A DNA stretch of 64,000 nt from Streptomyces sp. AC512_CC834 (GTDB taxonomy: Bacteria > Actinomycetota > Actinomycetes > Streptomycetales > Streptomycetaceae). Positions within the stretch are counted from its first letter, which is position 1, and each line of letters begins with the position of its first letter. A program made the position numbers and the translations under genes. Shown piece by piece: positions 44,312-53,637 of the stretch. The stretch spans positions 1 through 64,000 of the forward strand of contig NZ_JAGMUO010000013.1 in the NCBI RefSeq assembly GCF_019049325.1, given 5' to 3'. Under the pieces are notes generated by a model that saw only the letters and a list, made by a program, of their open reading frames with translations, did not search any database and was not told the DNA's origin.

Positions 44312-44355
44312 GGCAGGCACGGGTTCTGGGGCACGGGTTCCAAAGGCACGGGTTC
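44298..44355 (+). repeat. four direct copies of an 11-mer at the SDR gene end
   Basis: GGCACGGGTTC occurs at 44298-44308, 44316-44326, 44330-44340 and 44345-44355. The first copy encodes the last residues of the SDR (RHGF) and the others follow its stop codon. Spacing is 18, 14 and 15 bp. This looks like duplication of the 3' end of the gene. Confidence 0.8.
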
Positions 44356-44394
44356 CAGGGCGGTCTCGGGTCCGCGCGCCGCCCGGGGTCCGTG

Positions 44395-44982
44395 TCAACT
44401 GACCCGTTCGGCGCGGTGCTTGACGCCCTGGAGGTGGACCTCCGCCGGGAGGGACGAGAGGTTCGCCGATTCCCGGGCGTGGGTCAGGGCCTGGGTGGTG
44501 AAATCGTGCAGGGCGGTGCCGGGGTCCACATGAGGGGCCAGGATCAGCCGGACGCGGGCCGCCGGGGCGTCGCGGCGGCCGGTGAGCCGGGCGCCCGCCC
44601 ACTCGACCCCGTCCACCCGGTCCGCCTCCTGCGCGAGGACCGTCTCCAGGGCCCGGCCGCGCAGCGAGGCTCCCTCGCCGTCCCCGGTGTCGACGAGCAC
44701 CTCGGTGAGCCGACGGCGGCGCACCACCGCGACCAGCCACCACAGGGCGAGCAGCAACAGGACGGCTAGGGCGGCGATGACGACCGGCCACCACCAGCCG
44801 GCGTCCCGCCACCGGGTCCGCTCGGCGTTGCTGAGCAGCACGTCGTGCGGCCCCTGGTGGACCCACCAGGAGGGCGCGGGGGCGTCGAAGCCCACGGCGA
44901 GCACCGCGCCGCCGACGGCGAGCAGGATCAGGCCCGCCAGTCCGACCAGCACCCTGTTCACGGTCCTGAGCACCGCGCTCAC
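44395..44982 (-). CDS. amaP: alkaline-shock-response membrane anchor protein AmaP
   Basis: This 195-residue protein has two N-terminal membrane helices (residues about 10-32 and 65-90; RVLVGLAGLILLAVGGAVLAVGF, WWWPVVIAALAVLLLLALWWLVAV). A cytoplasmic AmaP domain follows (RRRRLTEVLVDTGDGEGASLRGRALETVLAQEADRV). AmaP anchors Asp23 proteins at the membrane in Gram-positive bacteria. It is the last gene of the Asp23 operon and starts with GTG inside the stop of the DUF6286 gene (GTGA overlap). GGAAGGG supports the start. Confidence 0.88.
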   Translation of the reverse strand: MSAVLRTVNRVLVGLAGLILLAVGGAVLAVGFDAPAPSWWVHQGPHDVLLSNAERTRWRDAGWWWPVVIAALAVLLLLALWWLVAVVRRRRLTEVLVDTGDGEGASLRGRALETVLAQEADRVDGVEWAGARLTGRRDAPAARVRLILAPHVDPGTALHDFTTQALTHARESANLSSLPAEVHLQGVKHRAERVS

Positions 44983-45677
44983 CCCTTCCGTCCGGGTCGT
45001 GCCACCCGCAGGGACACGGCGGGCGGCCGGGCGAGACCGAGCCCGCGCACCGCGTCGTCGAGCGCACCGTCCACCTCGGCCCGTACGTCGTCCAGTTCCC
45101 GGAAGTGCGACAGCGCGCGCACGCGGGCCTTCCGGCGGCGCATCCGCACCCGCGCCGACTGCACCCCGGAGACCTCCATGGCGCGGTCGCGCAGCACCTC
45201 GGCGGCGGCGTTCCGGTGCAGTCCGGCGCGTACGTCCGGGCGGGTGCGCCGCATCGGCAGCAGTCGGCGCAGACCGGGGGTGAGGGCCAGCACCACCAGC
45301 CAGAGCCCGAGCGCTGCGGCGACTCCCGCGCCGACCAGGGCCCACGTGTCGTCGACGGGCCGGTCGGCGAGCTGCCGGGCCAGGTCGCGGCGCCAGCCGA
45401 GGGCGGACCGGCCGGCCCGCACGGCGGCGATGTCGTAGAGGAAGATCCCCGCGAGGAGCAGGAGCAGCAGCGCGACGATGCCGGCCGGGACGCGGCGCGC
45501 GGACCAGAAGCGGCCGGCCCGTCCGCTTTCGGACGCACCGGTGGTGTCGGCGGTGTCGGTGGTGCCGGGTGCGCGCTTGTCCAACGACGGAGTCCTGCCC
45601 GGCTCCGTGCCGGGTTCCACGACCGGCAGGCGCTGGGTGCTGCCCTCTCCGGTCCCGAAGCCCTGGGGCTCGCTCAT
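44979..45677 (-). CDS. DUF6286 domain membrane protein of the Asp23 cluster
   Basis: This 232-residue protein has a polar, disordered N-terminus (about 1-60), then two membrane helices (about 65-85, VPAGIVALLLLLLAGIFLYDIAAV, and 112-132, TWALVGAGVAAALGLWLVVLALTPGLRRLLP). A cytoplasmic DUF6286 domain follows with NAAAEVLRDRAMEVSGVQSARVRM, which resembles a divergent Asp23-like fold. It is found only beside Asp23/AmaP genes in streptomycetes and probably acts in the same envelope complex. ATG at 45677 overlaps the upstream Asp23 gene by 4 bp. Confidence 0.87.
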   Translation of the reverse strand: MSEPQGFGTGEGSTQRLPVVEPGTEPGRTPSLDKRAPGTTDTADTTGASESGRAGRFWSARRVPAGIVALLLLLLAGIFLYDIAAVRAGRSALGWRRDLARQLADRPVDDTWALVGAGVAAALGLWLVVLALTPGLRRLLPMRRTRPDVRAGLHRNAAAEVLRDRAMEVSGVQSARVRMRRRKARVRALSHFRELDDVRAEVDGALDDAVRGLGLARPPAVSLRVARPGRKG

Positions 45678-46057
45678 CGCGTCCTCCCGTGCCTCGCGCC
45701 GTACTCCGCCGCCAGGTGCAGCCGCTCCACCTGGACGACGACCTCCGGCACCGACATGCCCACCAACGCCCGTACCCGCTGGACGACTTGGTGACGCACC
45801 TGACCGCAGCGGGAGCCGATATCGCACGGGTAGCCGAGTTCTAGATGGACCCGGACGTGAGCGGTGTCGTGGTGGACGTCCACCGTGGCGTACGGGCGCG
45901 CAGCGTCCGGGTGGAGCGGGCCGACGGCCTCGAGCGCCGCCCGCGCGGCGACCTTGGCGACGACCCGGTCGGCGATCCGGGTGGCGCCGCGCTCGCCCGG
46001 CGCCACGACGGCCATGGGTCCGAGGAGCTCACCGGCCCCACCGCTCACGCCGGTCAC
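45674..46057 (-). CDS. Asp23/Gls24 family envelope stress protein
   Basis: This is a 127-residue Asp23-domain protein: GATRIADRVVAKVAARAALEAV, then ATVDVHHDTAHVRVHLELGYPCDIGSRCGQVRHQVVQRVRALVGMSVPEVVVQVERL. The family forms membrane-proximal filaments involved in cell envelope homeostasis. It starts with GTG at 46057 overlapping the small membrane gene by 4 bp (GTGA), and in turn overlaps the DUF6286 gene. The operon thus encodes two Asp23 proteins, AmaP, DUF6286 and a small membrane protein. Confidence 0.9.
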   Translation of the reverse strand: MTGVSGGAGELLGPMAVVAPGERGATRIADRVVAKVAARAALEAVGPLHPDAARPYATVDVHHDTAHVRVHLELGYPCDIGSRCGQVRHQVVQRVRALVGMSVPEVVVQVERLHLAAEYGARHGRTR

Positions 46058-46239
46058 CGCCGCCGGTCGTCGCGGGTACGGAAGAAGTCACCGAGGTCCA
46101 TGTCCCCCTCCAGGAAGCGGCCGACGACGAACCCGACCGCCCCCAGGGCCGCCACCAGCAGGAAGGCGCCGAACCCGCCGAAATACCCGGCGAAGCCCAG
46201 TGCCATGCCGGCGATCATGCCGATCACGGCCATGCTCAT
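46054..46239 (-). CDS. small membrane protein of the Asp23 operon (DUF2273-like)
   Basis: This 61-residue protein has two closely spaced Gly-rich helices (MAVIGMIAGMALGFAGYFGGFGAFLLVAALGAVGFVVGRFLEG) and an acidic/basic tail. Small two-helix proteins of this type (DUF2273) accompany Asp23 genes in other Gram-positives. It is co-translated with the following Asp23 gene. ATG at 46239 is preceded by GAGGGGAG. Confidence 0.85.
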   Translation of the reverse strand: MSMAVIGMIAGMALGFAGYFGGFGAFLLVAALGAVGFVVGRFLEGDMDLGDFFRTRDDRRR

Positions 46240-46318
46240 GGTGCGCTCCCCTCATTCACCGTTCAGTCCTCTTCCCGCAGTCCTCTTCTCGCGGTCCACT
46301 TCCCGGTCGCCGTCCGGG

Positions 46319-46801
46319 TCACTTGATCCGGGGCTCCGGCTCCTCGTCCTCCTCGTCGGGCAGCTTCACGTCGCTCACCGCGATGTTGACCTCGACGACC
46401 TCCAGGCCGGTCATCCGCTCCACCGCCGCCACCACGTTCTCCCGCACGTCCCGGGCGACGTCCGCGATCGACACGCCGTACTCGACGACGATCTCCAGGT
46501 CGAGGGCGGTCTGCTTCTCACCCACCTCGGCCTTCACTCCGCGCGACACCCCGGACTTGGTGCCGCCGGGCACCCGGTCGCGCACGGCGCCGAAGGTGCG
46601 CGACATCCCGCTGCCCATGGCGTGCACACCGGCGACGTCGCGTGCCGCCATTCCGGTGATCTTCTCCACGACGCCGTCGGCGATCGTGGTGCGTCCACGG
46701 GTGCCGGGGTCGCCGCCGCCGCGTCGAATCGTCTGTCCCTTGGCCGTCCCGGGGGTCTCGATCGTGTCCTGCCCGGTCCGGTGGCTCTCCATGTCGCTCA
46801 T
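46319..46801 (-). CDS. Asp23/Gls24 family envelope stress protein, operon-leading
   Basis: This 160-residue protein has a polar N-terminus (about 1-38). The Asp23 domain follows: GRTTIADGVVEKITGMAARDVAGVHAMGSG, GVKAEVGEKQTALDLEIVVEYGVSIADVARDVRENVVAAVERMTGLEVVEVNIAVSDVKL, with an acidic tail (DEEDEEPE). It is first in the operon and separated from the next gene by 79 bp. ATG at 46801 is preceded by GGAAGGGACG. It is divergent from the 246-residue protein gene, with an 87-bp shared promoter region. Confidence 0.9.
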   Translation of the reverse strand: MSDMESHRTGQDTIETPGTAKGQTIRRGGGDPGTRGRTTIADGVVEKITGMAARDVAGVHAMGSGMSRTFGAVRDRVPGGTKSGVSRGVKAEVGEKQTALDLEIVVEYGVSIADVARDVRENVVAAVERMTGLEVVEVNIAVSDVKLPDEEDEEPEPRIK

Positions 46802-46888
46802 CGCCGTACGTCCCTTCCGGTCGTAGTCCTGTAACCACGTTAGGTCGGGTTGCGGGCCCGCGCGCCACGGATGCGGCAGGCTGGAGGA

Positions 46889-47629
46889 ATGACGACGGCG
46901 GACCGGTGGACGCGCGCGGTGCGGGAGCAGTTGGGTCTCGGCAGGCTGCTGCCGCTGGGCGGTCCGCGAGACGGCGCGTGGATCGCCGAACGTGCGGCGC
47001 GGGAGGTGCTGCTGGCCGCGGCGCGGGGCGTGTCGGGTGTCCGGCCCGGCGACCTGCGGGTCGGGCTCGCGGACCCGGAGGTCACGCACGAACCCGCGGT
47101 ACCGCCTCCTCCGGGCGCGCTGCCGCCGGGGCCGCTGCGGGTGACGGCCGACTTCGCGGCGACGGCCGGGCTCGCCGCGGAGCCGCTGCCTGCGACGGCC
47201 GCACGTCTGCGTGCCGCGCTGGCGGACGCGGCGGCCGAGCGGCTCGGTCTCGCGGTGCCGGACGTGGACCTGCGGGTGACCGGCCTGCTGGACGCGGCCC
47301 CGAGCACCGCCCCCGGCCGGGACCCGCGACCGCCGGACCCGGATGCCGGGCAGGGGCCGGGGCACGCCGACGCGGACGCGGGGCGCATCGCGGGGGTCGC
47401 GCTGGCGGTGCCTGGTGTGGCGCGGCTGACGGGCGTCCTGGGCCGTCCGGTCCATGTGACGGAGCCGCTGCAGCGGGAGCGGGCCCTGCCGCGCCGCCAT
47501 GTCCGGGTCGAGCTGGCGGTGGACGCGGACCACCGGGCCGTCGAGGTGGCCCGGCAGGTCCGCGCAGCGGTGTCCGAGGTCCTGCCGGACCGCCCGTCGG
47601 TGGCGGTGGTGGTGACTGCGGTCGACTGA
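46889..47629 (+). CDS. Asp23-cluster-associated hypothetical protein
   Basis: This 246-residue soluble protein may contain two degenerate Asp23-like modules. The first is WIAERAAREVLLAAARGVSGVRPGDLRVGLAD near residues 30-62 and the second GRIAGVALAVPGVARLTGVLGRPVHVTEP near 160-190, each followed by a VRVELAVDADHR-type strand. Its linker is Pro-rich. I recall some databases giving it the misleading name nucleopolyhedrovirus P10 family protein. GGAGG precedes the ATG at 46889. Its position next to the Asp23 operon supports a role in the same system. Confidence 0.72.
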   Translation: MTTADRWTRAVREQLGLGRLLPLGGPRDGAWIAERAAREVLLAAARGVSGVRPGDLRVGLADPEVTHEPAVPPPPGALPPGPLRVTADFAATAGLAAEPLPATAARLRAALADAAAERLGLAVPDVDLRVTGLLDAAPSTAPGRDPRPPDPDAGQGPGHADADAGRIAGVALAVPGVARLTGVLGRPVHVTEPLQRERALPRRHVRVELAVDADHRAVEVARQVRAAVSEVLPDRPSVAVVVTAVD

Positions 47630-47818
47630 ACGGGCCGGGGACGCAGCAGTCCGCCCCCGGCCCGGCAGACCGACACGACGGTACGCACCTGTGCCCCACC
47701 CTCCGGGGACGCGGGCCCGTATGCCGTCGCCAATGAAGCCGTGGACGGCGTCGGCATCGGCGCAACGGGCGAGCCGCAGCACCTCCGCCACCGGCACCGC
47801 AGCGCCGACGCCCAGGCG

Positions 47819-48225
47819 TCACACCGGCCCCGGGACCCGGCATCCGGACCGGGCTCGTCGGCCGGTGCACCGGAAGCCACGGCCCCCGTCCACACCGGCC
47901 ACGGCACCCGCCCGGGCATCGCACCAGCCCCGGAACGCGACATCCGGACCAAGCCTCCCCGGCCGACGCGCCCGAAGCCAAGACCCACCCTCCACACCGG
48001 CCACGGCACCCGCCCGGGCATCGCACCAGCCCCGGAACGCGACATCCGGGCCACGGCTCGTCGGCCGACGCGCCCGAAGCCAAGGCCCGCCGTCCACACC
48101 GGCCGCGGCACCCGCGCGGCGTCGCATCGGGCCCGGGGCGCGGTGTTCGGGCCGGGCTCGTCGGTTGGCGTGTCGGGAGGCGAGGGGCGCTGTCCGCGTC
48201 GGTCGCGGTGCCGGGCGGGGCCGGG
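47819..48225. repeat. 102-bp tandem repeat in the gap after the Asp23-associated gene
   Basis: Unit starts are at 47889, 47991 and 48093, exactly 102 bp apart. Units 1 and 2 are identical over their first 62 bp (beginning TCCACACCGGCCACGGCACC) and differ at a few sites afterwards; unit 3 is degenerate. A shortened copy lies at 47819-47888. The gap 47630-47818 before it is GC-rich with no gene I can support. Because 102 is divisible by three, frames stay open on both strands, but they overlap real genes at both ends and lack homology, so I treat the repeat as non-coding. Confidence 0.85.
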
Positions 48226-49029
48226 CTACTCGCCGAGGCCGGCCAGGTCTCGCAGCCTGCGGCCCTGCGCGGCGCGTTCGGCGGCGCGCTGGGCCTCGTA
48301 GTCGCGGTTCTGGGCGCCCTGGAGCAGCGCCTTGGTCTCGACGACCGCGTCGCGCGGTGCGGCCAGGATCGCGGACACCAGGTCGTGCACGGTGCCGTCG
48401 AGCTGGTCCGCGGGCACGGCGACGTTGGCCAGGCCGGTGTTCACGGCCTCCTCGGCCGTGACGAAGCGCCCGGTCGCGCAGATCTCCAGCGCGCGGGCGT
48501 ATCCGATCAGCGACACCAGGGGATGGGTGCCCGTCAGGTCCGGTACGAGGCCCAGGCTGGTCTCACGCATGGCGAACTGCACGTCGTCCGCGACGACCCG
48601 CAGGTCACAGGCGAGGGCTAGCTGGAAGCCCGCCCCGATGGCATGCCCCTGCACGGCCGCGACCGACACGAGGTCGCCGCGACGCCACCAGGTGAACGCG
48701 TCCTGGTACTCGGCGATGGTCGCGTCCAGCTCGGCGTCGCCGCCCCGCGCGAGGTCGATGAACGACGGTTCGCCGTCGAAGCCCTCGGGCGTGAACGCCT
48801 GCCGGTCGAGCCCGGCCGAGAAGGACCTGCCCTCGGCCCGCAGCACCACGACCCTGACGGAGCCGGGCAGCAGCCGGCCGGCCTCGGCGAGCGCCCGCCA
48901 CAGAGCGGGGCTCTGCGCGTTGCGCTTGGCGGGGTTGGTCAGCGTCACCGTGGCGATCGCGTCGTCGACGGTGAGCCGCACGCCGTCCTGGTCGAGTGCG
49001 GGACCGGGGTCGTGGGCGGGCGAAGCCAT
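48226..49029 (-). CDS. enoyl-CoA hydratase/isomerase family protein
   Basis: This 267-residue crotonase-fold enzyme has the CoA/oxyanion segments NPAKRNAQSPALWRAL, FSAGLDRQAF, and AVQGHAIGAGFQLALACDLRVVADDVQFAM, and SLGLVPDLTGT. The two catalytic Glu positions of true hydratases look replaced (GHAIGAGFQ and RETSLGLVPD), so it may be an isomerase or another crotonase-family enzyme rather than a classical hydratase. There is no fatty acid degradation cluster nearby. ATG at 49029 follows weak purines. Confidence 0.9.
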   Translation of the reverse strand: MASPAHDPGPALDQDGVRLTVDDAIATVTLTNPAKRNAQSPALWRALAEAGRLLPGSVRVVVLRAEGRSFSAGLDRQAFTPEGFDGEPSFIDLARGGDAELDATIAEYQDAFTWWRRGDLVSVAAVQGHAIGAGFQLALACDLRVVADDVQFAMRETSLGLVPDLTGTHPLVSLIGYARALEICATGRFVTAEEAVNTGLANVAVPADQLDGTVHDLVSAILAAPRDAVVETKALLQGAQNRDYEAQRAAERAAQGRRLRDLAGLGE

Positions 49030-49187
49030 GGGGCGCCTCCGAAAGGTGCGGTCGTCGTCCCCGCCGCGCGCCGGATGGTGCGCCGTGCGACGGCAGGGCT
49101 AAGTGACTGCACAGTAACCACCCGGACGGTCGGACGACCGACCGGGTGGCCACCGTCACTTTCGGAGCCGAGGGGCCGCCCGGGACA

Positions 49188-49409
49188 TCAGGCCGATGTG
49201 GCCTTTTTGCCCCGGGTAGCCCCGCCACGCCCTCGGAGCGTGACGCCCGACTCGCTGAGCATGCGGTGCACAAAGCCATACGAGCGGCCGGTTTCCTCGG
49301 CCAACGCCCGGATGCTCGCACCGGCGTCGTACTTCTTCTTCAGGTCTGCCGCGAGCTTGTCGCGCGCGGCGCCGGTAACCCGGCTGCCCTTCTTCAGAGT
49401 CTCGGCCAC
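49188..49409 (-). CDS. gbn: Gbn nucleoid-associated protein (small helix-turn-helix protein)
   Basis: This is a 73-residue basic protein, starting VAETLKKGSRVTGAARDKLA and ending RGKKATSA. It has a helix-turn-helix (YDAGASIRALAEETGRSYGFVHRML) and a basic tail. Length and sequence match my memory of S. coelicolor Gbn (SCO1839), which binds thousands of sites with a GATC-centred motif and affects development. GTG at 49409 has GAGGAGG 6 bp upstream, and gives exactly 73 residues. It sits between an enoyl-CoA hydratase gene and an ABC-F gene, as in S. coelicolor. It is probably transcribed from the GATC-rich region upstream (49410-49744). Confidence 0.9.
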   Translation of the reverse strand: MAETLKKGSRVTGAARDKLAADLKKKYDAGASIRALAEETGRSYGFVHRMLSESGVTLRGRGGATRGKKATSA

Positions 49410-49744
49410 CCGTGCCTCCTCATGGGAAGTGCGCTCTGGTCTCCTCATGATCACCCCTCCAGGCCCTCATGGCCACCCATTCGGCAAGGTCGATGAGACA
49501 AGGTTGTGACGACAGGAGCGCGTCCCCACATACGGAATCCGCGATTCCAGAGAATCTCGGCCGTACCGCCGAACGGGTTTCTCCACGAAATTCCAGGTCA
49601 GAAAGGCGTCACGGCCGGGACCCCCGGCAATGGGGGCCCGGCCGCGAAATCGATGTAGGACACACCTCTTGATGAGGAGATCTCACACAGATGGTGGATC
49701 ACGGATCGGCCGAATGATCCATCACCAGTGGATCATCCATTCGA
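49410..49744 (-). promoter_or_regulatory. gbn upstream region with a GATC cluster
   Basis: Seven GATC tetranucleotides lie within 87 bp at the distal end (49679, 49697, 49704, 49716, 49731, 49743, 49762, the last two overlapping the ABC-F gene end). They include two copies of GTGGATCA and one TGATCCA in opposite orientation. Gbn itself is reported to prefer GATC sites, so autoregulation or nucleoid anchoring is plausible. The proximal 250 bp contain no hairpin or gene I can identify. Confidence 0.5.
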
Positions 49745-51343
<1,599 letters not shown>

Positions 51344-51401
51344 GGTCAGACTCCTGGGGCGGGTGGGAGGCGGGATGGGCGGCTGTGGAGGTTCCCGCCG
51401 T

Positions 51402-51425
51402 CTAGTGCACGAGGAGAATGGCCAT
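51402..51425 (-). CDS. candidate 7-codon leader peptide upstream of the ABC-F gene
   Basis: ATG at 51425 opens a 7-codon frame encoding MAILLVH, ending with TAG 58 bp before the ABC-F start. Several ABC-F genes are known to be controlled by short leader ORFs through ribosome stalling or attenuation, so the position is suggestive. There is no clear ribosome site and short frames arise by chance. I see no strong competing hairpins in the intervening 58 bp. Confidence 0.35.
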   Translation of the reverse strand: MAILLVH

Positions 51426-51574
51426 GGGGCCAGTCTAACGGCGCCGTGCAACCGCTTTTCCTCCCGTGTTCGGGAACGCGGATCGCGAGCGTTGTCAGTG
51501 GCCGGTGCAAGACTGGACAAACAGGTCCATCGACCACCGACCATCGACCACCGGCTCACAAGGGAGTGATCGGC

Positions 51575-51988
51575 ATGGCAGGCAACGACGACGGACGCCC
51601 GAGCGTCTACCCGACGCTGCGGTACGCGGACGCCAAGGCGGCGATCCGGCAGCTCACCCAGGCCTTCGGCTTCACCGAACTCGCGGTGTACGAGGGCGAG
51701 GACGGCTCGGTGGCCCACGCCGAGCTGGCCCAGGGCAATGGCGCGGTCATGCTCGGCTCGCAGGGCACGGGCGGCCGCTTCGACGAGGCGATGAAGGACG
51801 GGAGCACGACCGGGGTGTACGTCGTGGTGGCGGACGTCGACGCCCATCACCGGCGGGCCGTCGAACACGGCGCGGAGATCCTGATGCCCCCGACGGACCA
51901 GGACTACGGCTCGCGGGACTACATGGCCCGTGACCTGGAGGGCAACATCTGGAGCTTCGGGACGTACGCGCCGGAGGTGCGCGGGTAG
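51575..51988 (+). CDS. VOC (glyoxalase/bleomycin-resistance) family protein
   Basis: This 137-residue VOC-fold protein resembles PhnB-type members: VYPTLRYADAKAAIRQLTQAFGFTE, HAELAQGNGAVML, GVYVVVADVDAHHRRAVEHGAEILMPPTDQDYGSRDYMARDLEGNIWSFGTY. The usual metal ligands of glyoxalases are partly present (His56-type in HAEL, terminal E in DLEGN). The substrate is unknown. ATG at 51575 follows AAGGGAG. It is divergent from the ABC-F gene. Confidence 0.9.
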   Translation: MAGNDDGRPSVYPTLRYADAKAAIRQLTQAFGFTELAVYEGEDGSVAHAELAQGNGAVMLGSQGTGGRFDEAMKDGSTTGVYVVVADVDAHHRRAVEHGAEILMPPTDQDYGSRDYMARDLEGNIWSFGTYAPEVRG

Positions 51989-52017
51989 TCTCCGGCGGCC
52001 ACCGGTCACCGGTCCGG

Positions 52018-53358
52018 TCAGCTACCCCCCGTGTGGACCTGGAAGGCCGCCCTGCGGACCGCCCTGGCCAGGGCGGGGTCGGGGTGTGCGGCGGCGAGGG
52101 CGACCAGGACCTGCACGGTGCGGGGGTGGCCGACGGCGCGGACCTCGTCGAGCAGGGCCGGGACGGTGGGCTGTACCGCCGATTCCAGGTGCCGCACGAG
52201 CAGCGGGGCCTCCCCGTGGTCGGCGACGGCGGCGGCGGTGTCGACCCACAGCCAGGTGGCCTCCCGGCGGGTGAGCACCTCATGGGCGTCCTCCGGGTCG
52301 GCGCCGTCGTGCTCGGCGAGCCACAGCAGGGCGTACGGCCGCAGCGTCGGCTCGTCGACCACGCCGCTGACGTCGGGCTCGGCGGGGGCGCCGACGACGC
52401 GCAGGGCTTCGAAGGCGAGGCCGCGCAGCAGGGCGTCCTCGCCGCGGGCGGCGGCGAGCAGCTCGGCGACGGCGCTGCCGACGGGGCGGGCGGCGAGCCA
52501 GGCGCGGTATTCGGCGCGGGCGGCGTTGGGACGGAGCTGGGCGCAGCCGCGGAGCATGCCCTCGGCCGACTGCTCGATGTTGCCGGCGGGGCTCTGTGCC
52601 GCGACGCAGATCTGCTCCAGCTTGACCCAGACCGCCCAGCTACCCAGCGGGGTGAGCGTGGCGTGGCCGTCGCCGCAAGTGAGGGCGCCGACGGAGGCGA
52701 GGGCGTGCAGAGCCCATTCGAGGAGGGGGGCGAGGGGGGTGTCGGCGGTCACCTCCGGGGGCGGCGGAGCCTGCGGGGTGCCGGGCTCGAGCCGGGGGCC
52801 GTAGGGCACCTCGCAGCGCTCGGTGCGCAGTTCGGTGACGCGCTGCTCCAGCAGGTCCAGAAGCTGCGCCACGGGGACGGGTCCGGCGGAGAGCTGGAGG
52901 AAGGAGAGCACCTGGGGCATCGCGGAGACGACCTCGGCGACGACCGCGTGCTCCTCGGCGGGTTCAGGGTGGGCGAGCGACCAGGCGTCGAAGAGGGCGA
53001 CCCAGCCGCGCAGCACGGCGCTGTCGTCGCGGTTCCAGGCGCGCAGCCGCCAGCCGGGGCGGGCGGTGTCGCCGTGCACCTCGACCAGTCCGGCGAGGCG
53101 CGCGGTGTCCCAGTCGGCGCGGACCTTGGCACCGGTCAGGCCCAGTTCGCGGGCCGCGTGGTCGGCGGTCGCGTCGGACAGGGTGGCCTTGCCGTCGGCG
53201 GTCGCGCTGCCCCGGCCGGGGCCGAGTGCGGAGTCGGCCCAGCGGGCGACACGGGCAGCGTCGGCCAGGCCGGAGCGTGCCATTCCGGCCAGCTCCGACC
53301 GGGCCGGTGTGCCTTCCGGGGGGCGCGGCGCGGCGCGGCGCGGACGCCGTTGATTCAT
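52018..53358 (-). CDS. conserved hypothetical protein of Streptomyces
   Basis: This is a 446-residue soluble, Ala/Leu-rich protein. Its middle (about residues 70-190; LTGAKVRADWDTARLAGLVEVHGDTARPGWRLRAWNRDDSAVLRGWVALFDAW) suggests winged-helix-like modules. The C-terminal third (ALLRGLAFEALRVVGAPAEPDVSGV, then LVRHLESAVQPTVPALLDEVRAVGHPRTVQVLVALAAAHPDPALARAVRRAAFQVH) looks like HEAT-type helical repeats. I recognise no named family. The start is uncertain: ATG at 53358 (MNQRRPRRAAPRP) lacks a ribosome site, and ATG at 53283 is an alternative. It ends 30 bp from the convergent VOC gene. Confidence 0.75.
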   Translation of the reverse strand: MNQRRPRRAAPRPPEGTPARSELAGMARSGLADAARVARWADSALGPGRGSATADGKATLSDATADHAARELGLTGAKVRADWDTARLAGLVEVHGDTARPGWRLRAWNRDDSAVLRGWVALFDAWSLAHPEPAEEHAVVAEVVSAMPQVLSFLQLSAGPVPVAQLLDLLEQRVTELRTERCEVPYGPRLEPGTPQAPPPPEVTADTPLAPLLEWALHALASVGALTCGDGHATLTPLGSWAVWVKLEQICVAAQSPAGNIEQSAEGMLRGCAQLRPNAARAEYRAWLAARPVGSAVAELLAAARGEDALLRGLAFEALRVVGAPAEPDVSGVVDEPTLRPYALLWLAEHDGADPEDAHEVLTRREATWLWVDTAAAVADHGEAPLLVRHLESAVQPTVPALLDEVRAVGHPRTVQVLVALAAAHPDPALARAVRRAAFQVHTGGS

Positions 53359-53637
53359 CGCTGGGGGGGCGGCGGCCAGGGGTCGCGGGCGGACGAGTCG
53401 AAGCCTGGAGTCGCGCGGAATACGGGACGTCACGGGTGCAGTCTTCCGGTTGACGGTCCGAAAACCCAAACGGAATGCCCCGGCGGCCCTCCGAGACGGC
53501 GAACGCGGGGTCCGGACGCGCTGTCGGGGCACCGGAACCGGCCAGTGGTACGGCGCTAAACGGAACCTGGGGACGCGCGGTGGAGCGGTGGATGGAACGG
53601 GGGATGGAACGGGGGCGCGCCGGGGTCGCTCCGGGAG

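Noticed and set aside
47741..48301. Plus-strand frame of 186 codons spanning the 102-bp repeat
   Set aside because: It is open only because the repeat length is a multiple of three. It runs into the enoyl-CoA hydratase gene on the other strand and has no recognisable domain or ribosome site.
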